A program made the translations under genes and the position numbers. Below are positions 1 to 5,037 of a stretch of 5,878 nucleotides of DNA, piece by piece (positions within the stretch are counted from its first letter, which is position 1; each line of letters begins with the position of its first letter). The stretch is from NCBI GenBank assembly GCA_937141995.1, contig CAKZQX010000484.1, positions 1 through 5,878 on the forward strand, read 5' to 3'. Under the pieces are notes generated by a model, which searched no databases, was not told the origin of the DNA, and was given only the letters and a program-made list of their open reading frames with translations. This stretch comes from an uncultured Chloroflexaceae bacterium. GTDB taxonomy: Bacteria; Chloroflexota; Chloroflexia; Chloroflexales; Chloroflexaceae.

Positions 1-2018
1 AAGAGGCGTGGAGGAATGATCAGCTCTCTGCCGCGCTCTGTGTGCCGCTGATGACGGGCGGACGCGCGCGCGGTGTGCTGAATGCGGCGAAGACGCAGGC
101 GGCCGGGTTGTCATTTACCGAGGCCGACCGCGAGTTGCTGGTGCTGCTGGCAGGGCAGGCCGCCATTGCTATTGAGAATGCCCGGTTGTACAACCTGGCC
201 CAGCGACGCGCTGACCGGCTGGCGCTGCTCTACAATTTGAGTACGGCAGTCACGGGGTCGCTTGATCTTGAGCAGATTATTGCTACAACCCTGCGCCAGG
301 TAAGTGTTGCGCTGGGGATTGACCATGGCTACCTCTTCCTGGCCGCCGATGACCCTCCCCCCCCTTCACAGCATCTGGTGCAATATGTGACGTTGCGTTA
401 TGGTAGCCTGTCGGCGCTCAAACCGATTGATCGACCGGCAAATCAAGGGATTATCGGTCAGGTGCTTGCTGATGGATACCCACGGGTGGTACCGGCGCGC
501 GAGTGGAAAACCACTGCTGCGCAACGGATTCCGCCCTGGGAAGGGATCGTGCCGGTTGAAACGGTCGCTGATGTTGCTGCCGACGATGGTGATGATCTTG
601 CTCCGTTCTGTTACCCGCTGCAACCGACACCCTACTGGCTCTGTGTGGCGCTGGTAAGCGAGCGTGGCATGTGTGGCGCTATTGAGTTGCTGGGTCAGCC
701 GGGTCAGCATTTTGGCGAAGATGACATTCAACTGATGACGGCGCTTGCCACACCGGTTGCGATGGCGATTGAGAAGGCGCGTCTACATGCCAGTGTGGCC
801 CAGTCGGAAGCCCGCTACCGCACGCTGTTGCACCATGCGACCGAGGCAGTGTTGCTGCTGGATACGGATCGACAGCGCATTCTGGATATTAATCGAGCGA
901 CTGAGTATCTGAGTGGGTATGACCGCGCGGCATTGCTTGAGATGAATCCCAACGATCTGCTGCCGGGTCTCTGGGAGATCGGGGCAAAGGTCTGGGTAGA
1001 GATCGGTTCGGGTGAGGCTGAACTTCTGCCGGAGCCAGCTATGTCAACATCCGCCAATGGTGTAACGCCCTTCACTGTGTCGGCGGCGGGCCCGTCGCGG
1101 GTTGCCAATGATCTCAAGGAAGTTGATGCGTTGCTCCAGGCAAAAGATAGTCGCACTGTTCCCGTCTCGATCAGTATGAGCGGTGTGCCCTACAACGGAC
1201 AGCAGCTTTTGCTGGTGATGGTCCGCGATATCAGCGAGCGTCAGCGTATTGCGCATCAGTTGCTCCAGACCGAGAAGTTGGCAGCGGTTGGTCGCCTTTC
1301 CGCTTCAATTGCGCACGAGATCAACAACCCGCTGCAAGCGATCCATAACTCGCTGCACCTTCTGAATAATCGGCCACTGAGTGATGATAAGCGCCAGCTT
1401 TACCTCTCGAAGGCGCAGGAGGAAGTAGACCGCCTGATTGGTATTGTGCAGCGTATGCTGGATTTCTACCGTCCCTCGCGTGATGGCGTCGGTATGCGTT
1501 TGACCGATATGCATGAACTGCTTGATGCAGTGCTGGCTCTGGCAGACAAGCAACTACAGACGAGTCATATCAGTGTGGTACGGGATTGGACGGTGAAGCC
1601 GCCGCTGGTTTACGCCATCGGCAATCATCTCAAACAGGTCTATCTTAATCTCATCCTCAATGCGGTCGAGTCGATGCCGGACGGCGGTGTGTTGACCATT
1701 CGCACCTATGTTACCGCTGATGCCAACCAGGAGCGTCAGAATCTTGAGACCACATCGACGGTCGGTTCAGCAGGGCAGCGGTTGGGGCCGGCAGTCGTAA
1801 TCGAGTTTAGCGATAGCGGTCAGGGTATTTCGCCGGATATTCTGCCGAAGATTTTTGAGCCGTTTTACACCACGCGAAGCACGGGTACGGGCCTGGGGTT
1901 AGCAATTAGCTACAGCATTATTGAGCAGCACCAGGGTGAACTGTCGGTCAGCAGTGTCGTGGGGCAGGGAACAACGTTTCGTATCCGTCTGCCGGTTGCT
2001 CAAGCCCAACCGGATTAA
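1..2018 (+). CDS. Sensor histidine kinase with GAF-GAF-PAS-HisKA-HATPase domains, 5' partial
   Basis: The frame is open from position 3 with no stop, and the first residues (EAWRNDQLSAALCVPLMTGG) already read as the middle of a GAF domain. The true start is therefore upstream of the window, and the GTG at 42 is not the start. Numbering from that GTG, a GAF domain ends near residue 50, a second GAF spans about 57-250, and a PAS spans about 255-400. HisKA follows with phospho-acceptor His425 in the H box SIAHEINNPLQ. The ATPase domain has an N box around Asn540 (NLILNAVES), a G1 box at Asp591 (DSGQGI), an F box (IFEPFYTT) and a G2 box near 615 (GTGLGLAIS). All catalytic boxes are intact, so it should autophosphorylate. 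The H box resembles the NtrB/AtoS-like group. No membrane segment or receiver domain is visible, so this part is cytosolic. Ligand and partner regulator are unknown; no response regulator gene lies in the window. The PAS carries an unusual insert (about residues 328-364). Confidence 0.95.
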   Translation, partial: EAWRNDQLSAALCVPLMTGGRARGVLNAAKTQAAGLSFTEADRELLVLLAGQAAIAIENARLYNLAQRRADRLALLYNLSTAVTGSLDLEQIIATTLRQVSVALGIDHGYLFLAADDPPPPSQHLVQYVTLRYGSLSALKPIDRPANQGIIGQVLADGYPRVVPAREWKTTAAQRIPPWEGIVPVETVADVAADDGDDLAPFCYPLQPTPYWLCVALVSERGMCGAIELLGQPGQHFGEDDIQLMTALATPVAMAIEKARLHASVAQSEARYRTLLHHATEAVLLLDTDRQRILDINRATEYLSGYDRAALLEMNPNDLLPGLWEIGAKVWVEIGSGEAELLPEPAMSTSANGVTPFTVSAAGPSRVANDLKEVDALLQAKDSRTVPVSISMSGVPYNGQQLLLVMVRDISERQRIAHQLLQTEKLAAVGRLSASIAHEINNPLQAIHNSLHLLNNRPLSDDKRQLYLSKAQEEVDRLIGIVQRMLDFYRPSRDGVGMRLTDMHELLDAVLALADKQLQTSHISVVRDWTVKPPLVYAIGNHLKQVYLNLILNAVESMPDGGVLTIRTYVTADANQERQNLETTSTVGSAGQRLGPAVVIEFSDSGQGISPDILPKIFEPFYTTRSTGTGLGLAISYSIIEQHQGELSVSSVVGQGTTFRIRLPVAQAQPD

Positions 2019-2035
2019 ATCCGGTTAGAGCAACC
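1994..2035. terminator. Two-tier hairpin shared by convergent gene ends
   Basis: The inner part is a perfect 19-base palindrome, AACCGGATT-A-AATCCGGTT (2008-2026). It would fold as an 8-bp stem with a TAA loop that includes the kinase stop codon. An outer 8-bp stem, GGTTGCTC (1994-2001) with GAGCAACC (2028-2035), encloses it, leaving an asymmetric internal loop of 6 versus 1 bases. The element covers the last codons and stop of the histidine kinase on the plus strand and the last codons and stop of rimM on the minus strand. A role as bidirectional terminator or 3'-end stabiliser is inferred from position. There is no U-run on either side, so it is not a classical intrinsic terminator. Confidence 0.55.
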
Positions 2036-2546
2036 CCTCCATCGGCTGAATAACCAGCCGTTTCTCCTCGAGATCAAGTTCCTGCACAATGTCGTGGATC
2101 ATCGGTATCAGCGCATCGCTCTGGCCGGGACGCGCCACAATCAGCACCTCGTTGGCCCCGGTTTCCAATATTTCCCGGACCTGACCGACAACGGCACCCT
2201 CGGTTGTCTCAACCCGCAACCCGTAGAGTTCGTGGAGGTAGTACTCCCCGGGATCGAGGGGAGCCGCATCGCTCGCACGGATTGATACCTCGGTGTTGCG
2301 TAACTCCTCGGCGGCATCACGCGAAGTGACATCTTTGAGCGTCAGGATAAGCAATCCCGGTTTATGCTGAATAACGTGGACGAGTTGGTAAGGGGTATTT
2401 GCTGTGCCGACATACACGGTACGCACATGCTGCTGCAGATGATCGGGGCGGTCGGTGATGGCGCGCAGTTTTATCTGGCCGCGCACGCCGAAGGGCGCGA
2501 CAATCCGGCCAATTATGAGCAGTTCGTCTGGTGCTGGGGTCATCAT
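2025..2546 (-). CDS. rimM: Ribosome maturation factor RimM
   Basis: This 173-residue protein has the normal length and two-domain plan of RimM, which binds ribosomal protein uS19 and helps mature the 3' domain of 16S rRNA in the 30S subunit. The N-terminal barrel opens with IIGRIVAPFGVRGQIKL (residues 11-27), matching the family signature IGRI..-HGVRGE-.K. A PRC-barrel occupies about residues 100-170, introduced by YYLHELYGLRV and closing with ALIPMIHDIVQELDLEEKRL, the conserved end of the family. The start is one of two adjacent ATG codons (2546 or 2543). No strong Shine-Dalgarno sequence precedes them, and no alternative in-frame start lies close upstream. It is the last gene of the ffh-rpsP-khpA-rimM cluster, 95 bp after khpA, and its TAA stop lies within the shared hairpin 6 bp from the convergent kinase stop. 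trmD, the common next gene, is not here. Confidence 0.96.
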   Translation of the reverse strand: MMTPAPDELLIIGRIVAPFGVRGQIKLRAITDRPDHLQQHVRTVYVGTANTPYQLVHVIQHKPGLLILTLKDVTSRDAAEELRNTEVSIRASDAAPLDPGEYYLHELYGLRVETTEGAVVGQVREILETGANEVLIVARPGQSDALIPMIHDIVQELDLEEKRLVIQPMEGLL

Positions 2547-2585
2547 GAGCGCGAGAAGCCACTCATCAGATGATAGAGAACAGAA

Positions 2586-2607
2586 ATCAGTGACGAAAGC
2601 ACCTGAT
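2586..2607 (-). other. Small hairpin in the khpA-rimM spacer
   Basis: Read on the minus strand, ATCAGGTG and CACTGAT pair over 7 bp with one bulged G and a seven-base CTTTCGT loop. The spacer from 2547 to 2641 also holds a tandem CTGATCT repeat (2603-2616), further CTGAT copies at 2627-2631, and ATCAG at 2565-2569. Several alternative stems could therefore form in the mRNA ahead of rimM. No function can be assigned; an effect on rimM translation or processing is only a possibility. Confidence 0.3.
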
Positions 2608-2641
2608 CTCTGATCTCTAACAGATCCTGATGGCTGACCTG

Positions 2642-2869
2642 CTAATCAATATCAACATGGACACGCTTATTCTGGCGGGCAGCGGCAACGCTCATCAGGT
2701 CACGAATCGCTTTCGCGACACGGCCACTGCGACCAATAACCTTGCCCGTCTCTGAAGAGTTGACTGATAGTTCATAGGTGACGGTAAAGCGCCCGACCCG
2801 TTCCTTGACACGAACCTCTTCCGGCTTATCGACAAGATTACAGGCGATATATTCGAGTAGTTCTTTCAT
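2642..2869 (-). CDS. khpA: KH-domain RNA-binding protein KhpA (YlqC family)
   Basis: This is a complete 75-residue protein, the usual size for the KhpA/YlqC family. It is essentially one KH fold. It starts MKELLEYIACNLVDKPEEV, the family's conserved opening, and has the GxxG RNA-binding loop as G46-R-S-G49 within VIGRSGRVAKAIRDL. It ends with the strand KRVHVDID. Known members bind many small transcripts, often as a heterodimer with KhpB, and influence cell division and envelope genes in Gram-positive bacteria; the role in this organism is inferred. The ATG at 2869 is preceded only by a weak GATGAG-type ribosome binding site. The gene sits between rpsP (52 bp upstream) and rimM (95 bp downstream), exactly where ylqC is found in many bacteria. 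A hairpin in the rpsP-khpA spacer may lower its transcription relative to rpsP. Confidence 0.93.
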   Translation of the reverse strand: MKELLEYIACNLVDKPEEVRVKERVGRFTVTYELSVNSSETGKVIGRSGRVAKAIRDLMSVAAARQNKRVHVDID

Positions 2870-2885
2870 AGCTCATCGTTGAGAA

Positions 2886-2914
2886 AAGCAGGTAGCGCGC
2901 CGCGCCGCCTGCTT
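2886..2914 (-). terminator. GC-rich hairpin with short U-run between rpsP and khpA
   Basis: On the minus strand, AAGCAGG and CCTGCTT form a 7-bp stem around a 15-base, very GC-rich loop that can itself fold (GCGC/GCGC). The 3' arm runs into TTTTCTC, a short U-rich tail. It lies 7 bp after the rpsP stop and 16 bp before the khpA start codon. This is the shape of a weak, leaky intrinsic terminator or an RNA processing/stability element that would make rpsP mRNA more abundant than khpA-rimM mRNA. The function is inferred; the fold is seen directly. Confidence 0.5.
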
Positions 2915-2921
2915 CCTTCTG

Positions 2922-3233
2922 TTATGCGGAAACGCCGGTCTCCTCTGGTGTGGAAACCTCCGCTGCCTCCGCCGAAATAATTTGACCATCGTTGTCGAGG
3001 ATATTGACCTGCTTCAAGAGCCGCACCACCGTGTCCGACGGCTGTGCCCCGGACTCAAGCCAGTAGCGTGCCCGGTCTGCCTGGATCTCCAGAACTTTTG
3101 GCTGTTGTATCGGGTTGTAGTGACCAATAATCTCAATGAATTTACCGTCACGGGGTGAGCGTGAGTCGGTTATAACAACGCGATAACTTGGTTGTTTAGT
3201 CTTGCCCATGCGGCGAAGACGCATCCTGACCAT
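2922..3233 (-). CDS. rpsP: 30S ribosomal protein bS16
   Basis: The protein begins [20 protein letters not shown] and continues [21 protein letters not shown], the hallmark of bS16, a 16S rRNA-binding protein needed for 30S assembly. I place the start at 3233 rather than at the in-frame ATG at 3266. The family begins with M-V-[KR]-[IM]-R-L-R-R, and a GGAGG ribosome binding site sits 10 bases before this ATG. The upstream codons merely translate that site. The product is 103 residues. The conserved core ends near residue 80 (LLKQVNILD), and an acidic, Glu/Ala-rich tail (about residues 82-103) makes it somewhat longer than the common 80-90 residues; such tails vary between bacteria. It follows ffh by 67 bp and precedes khpA by 52 bp. 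Confidence 0.97.
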   Translation of the reverse strand: MVRMRLRRMGKTKQPSYRVVITDSRSPRDGKFIEIIGHYNPIQQPKVLEIQADRARYWLESGAQPSDTVVRLLKQVNILDNDGQIISAEAAEVSTPEETGVSA

Positions 3234-3242
3234 ATCTTGTCT

Positions 3243-3250
3243 GCCTCCGT
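3243..3250 (-). promoter_or_regulatory. Shine-Dalgarno site of rpsP
   Basis: On the minus strand the sequence ACGGAGGC contains a full GGAGG core followed by a 10-base spacer to the ATG at 3233. It is the strongest ribosome binding site I see in the cluster, and it decides the rpsP start over the ATG at 3266, which lies upstream of it. Confidence 0.75.
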
Positions 3251-3300
3251 AGAAATAAACTCGCATCTATAAATACATCTGGTTGCCGCCCTGTATCGGG

Positions 3301-4713
3301 TTACCGCAACATCCGTAACAAATCGTTGGGATCGATCTCGCCACCGGGTCCACCAGGCCCGCCGGGTCCACCACCGCGCCCCCGGCGACCTTTTTTGCCC
3401 TTCTTGGTAGCTTTGCCGCCGGTCAACTGCTTCATCATGCGCTGCATTTCCTGAAACTGCTTGATCAGGGCACTCACATCCTGGACATCGGTGCCGCTCC
3501 CCCGGGCAATCCGTTCGCGGCGGCTACGCTTGATAATCTCCGGATTGCGCCGTTCCTGCGGCGTCATCGAGAAGATGATCGCCTCAACCCGCTTCATCTC
3601 CTGCTCACTCAGCATCTCCTCGTTGCCCTGCGTAAGCTGGCTCAGGCCGGGGATCATGCCGATAATCTGCTGCAGGGGACCAAGTTTGCGCATCTGATGC
3701 ATCGCGTTGAGGAAATCCTCAAAATCGAACTTCCCTTTGCTGAGCTTCTTCTGCATCTGCTTGGCCTGGTCAGCGTCGTAGATCTGCTCGGCGCGCTCAA
3801 TCAGCGAGAGTACATCGCCCATGCCCAGGATACGCGAGGCCAGACGATCCGGGTGAAATGCCTCCAGCGTGTGGGTATCGACCTTCTCGCCGGTACTCAT
3901 AAACTTGATCGGCACGCCGGTAACGGCCCGTACGGACAGCGCCGCACCACCCCGGGCATCGCCGTCCATCTTGGTCATCACCAGACCCGTCAGGTTGATC
4001 CGCTGATTGAAGGTATCGGCAACTCTGACCGCTTCCTGCCCGGTCATCGCATCAACAACCAGCAGACGCTCAGTAACCGGGACAACCGCGCTGATCTGCT
4101 GCAGTTCCTCCATAAGCGCATCGTCGATCTGCAGACGTCCGGCCGTGTCGATGATAACCGTGTTGTAGACATCCTGGCGGGCCAGTTCAAGCGCATTTCG
4201 GGCAATATCGGGCGGACTGGCCTCGGTTCCCTCGCTGTAGACGGGAACATTAATCTGCTTGCCGAGTGATTGAAGCTGGGTAACGGCTGCCGGCCGGTAG
4301 ACGTCACCGGCGACCAGCAGGACGCGCTTCCCATTCTTGCGCAGATGGAGCGCCAGTTTCGCGGCAAGGGTGGTCTTACCCGTACCTTGCAAACCAACCA
4401 GCATCAAAATCGTTGGGCCAGGGCGGGCCTCTTCCAGCGGGGCATTAGTCTCGCCAAGCAGATTGATCAGTTCCTGGTTAACAATCTTGACGACCTGCTG
4501 GTCGGGCGTCAGGCTTTTCATCACCTCTTCGCCGATGGCCTGCTCAGTGACACGGGCGACAAAGTCCTTGACAACTTTATAGTTCACGTCAGCTTCAAGT
4601 AGCGCCAGACGTACCTGTTTCATACCCTCGCGTACGTCGGCCTCAGTGAGCATGCCCTTGCTGCCCAGTTTTTGAAAAACGTTTTGTAGTCGATCTGAGA
4701 GACTCTCAAACAT
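3301..4713 (-). CDS. ffh: Signal recognition particle protein Ffh (SRP54 GTPase)
   Basis: This 470-residue protein has the complete N-G-M architecture of Ffh, the GTPase that with 4.5S/6S RNA binds signal sequences on ribosomes and delivers them to FtsY at the membrane. The N domain helices occupy about 1-95. The G domain has the P-loop GLQGTGKTT (107-115), DVYRPAA (137-143), DTAGR (189-193), TKMDG (247-251) and ARGG (253-256). The M domain runs about 329-430 and includes the methionine-rich MRKLGPLQQIIGMIPG segment and the SRP RNA-binding SRRERIARGSG motif (397-407). The tail is unusual: a basic stretch (KATKKGKKGRRGRGGG), three Gly-Gly-Pro repeats (448-458) and a short conserved-looking end (DPNDLLRMLR). 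The ATG at 4713 gives the canonical MFESLSDRLQ start; a GGAAG 11 bases upstream can serve as ribosome binding site. It is the first gene of the minus-strand cluster. The SRP RNA gene itself is not in the window. Confidence 0.98.
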   Translation of the reverse strand: MFESLSDRLQNVFQKLGSKGMLTEADVREGMKQVRLALLEADVNYKVVKDFVARVTEQAIGEEVMKSLTPDQQVVKIVNQELINLLGETNAPLEEARPGPTILMLVGLQGTGKTTLAAKLALHLRKNGKRVLLVAGDVYRPAAVTQLQSLGKQINVPVYSEGTEASPPDIARNALELARQDVYNTVIIDTAGRLQIDDALMEELQQISAVVPVTERLLVVDAMTGQEAVRVADTFNQRINLTGLVMTKMDGDARGGAALSVRAVTGVPIKFMSTGEKVDTHTLEAFHPDRLASRILGMGDVLSLIERAEQIYDADQAKQMQKKLSKGKFDFEDFLNAMHQMRKLGPLQQIIGMIPGLSQLTQGNEEMLSEQEMKRVEAIIFSMTPQERRNPEIIKRSRRERIARGSGTDVQDVSALIKQFQEMQRMMKQLTGGKATKKGKKGRRGRGGGPGGPGGPGGEIDPNDLLRMLR

Positions 4714-4811
4714 TCGTTATATCACTTCCGCTGAAACTCTGTACACAATACGCATACATTCTGTACCATGAGTAAGCAGATCCTCAAGGTCAAAGCTACC
4801 CTGGCCGGGTT

Positions 4812-4820
4812 ATTGTATCA
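4812..4820 (-). promoter_or_regulatory. Candidate extended -10 promoter of the ffh cluster
   Basis: On the minus strand TGATACAAT matches an extended -10 element (TGn followed by TACAAT, five of six to TATAAT). The -35 region 16-18 bases upstream is only T-rich, which fits an extended -10 promoter. Transcription would begin near 4805, giving an untranslated leader of roughly 90 bases before the ffh ATG. The role is predicted from motif and position only. Confidence 0.4.
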
Positions 4821-4948
4821 TGCGCCAGTTGATAGAAATAAAAAAGCGCGGGAGTCAACCGGGGGAGTATCCCTCATTCTCTGGCGTACTCCGAGCATAG
4901 TGGATATTGTAGCGGTGAATTGGTTGCGCGTCAAATGTTTTGGGTATC

Positions 4949-4978
4949 GTATGCAAGCAAAGTTTTTGACTTGCATAC
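4949..4978. promoter_or_regulatory. Perfect 9-bp inverted repeat, probable operator
   Basis: GTATGCAAG (4949-4957) and CTTGCATAC (4970-4978) are exact reverse complements separated by 12 bases. Their centres are 21 bp apart, two turns of the helix, as expected for a dimeric regulator binding one DNA face. The right arm overlaps the presumed -35 region of the plus-strand gene. If transcription starts near 5006, the repeat is centred close to -42, a position typical of activators that contact RNA polymerase directly; repression is equally possible. No regulator gene is in the window. There is no downstream T-run, which argues against a terminator. Confidence 0.5.
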
Positions 4979-4999
4979 TTCACTATCTGCCGATATACT
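4971..4999 (+). promoter_or_regulatory. Candidate promoter of the HIT-like gene
   Basis: A good -10 hexamer TATACT (4994-4999, five of six to consensus) lies 17 bases after a poor -35, TTGCAT (4971-4976). The better -35 match TTGACT (4966-4971) is too far away, at 22 bases. A weak -35 overlapped by an inverted repeat suggests a regulated promoter. The start point would be near 5006, leaving a leader of about 30 bases. Confidence 0.4.
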
Positions 5000-5037
5000 T
5001 GAGTTGAACCAGTTGCTCCGTGGTCCAGGCTGAGGTT

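Larger units (their letters stand above)
4714..5037. other. Divergent intergenic region between ffh and the HIT-like gene
   Basis: This 324-bp stretch separates two divergent start codons and is visibly more AT-rich than the flanking genes. It holds a candidate ffh promoter, a candidate promoter and a 9-bp inverted repeat for the plus-strand gene, and a TCTGTAC direct repeat (4738-4744 and 4760-4766, period 22). A weak hairpin (GGAGTA 4864-4869 with TACTCC 4887-4892) is also present. The hexamer GCATAC occurs at 4752-4757 and 4973-4978, and in inverted orientation at 4949-4954. I find no tRNA, no SRP RNA-like hairpin and no convincing small gene. Confidence 0.7.

Noticed and set aside
42..44. 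GTG as the start of the histidine kinase
   Set aside because: The frame is open back to the window edge, and the upstream residues continue a GAF domain, so the gene begins outside the window.
3234..3266. An in-frame upstream ATG that would add 11 residues ([11 protein letters not shown]) to bS16
   Set aside because: The added codons include the GGAGG ribosome binding site, and the family starts at [10 protein letters not shown].
3697..4602. Plus-strand open frames of 110-190 codons opposite ffh
   Set aside because: They are antisense to highly conserved Ffh motifs and have no domain signature of their own.
4949..4978. The inverted repeat as an intrinsic terminator
   Set aside because: It lies between divergent promoters rather than after a gene, has a long 12-base loop, is not GC-rich, and has no T-run after it.
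4768..5007. A 79-codon plus-strand frame starting MSKQILKVKATL
   Set aside because: It has no ribosome binding site and no recognisable domain. It covers the AT-rich divergent promoter region, including the inverted repeat and the ffh -10 element.
4714..5037. A possible SRP RNA (ffs) gene next to ffh
   Set aside because: I could not find the conserved apical hairpin with its GGAA-type tetraloop and internal loops on either strand.
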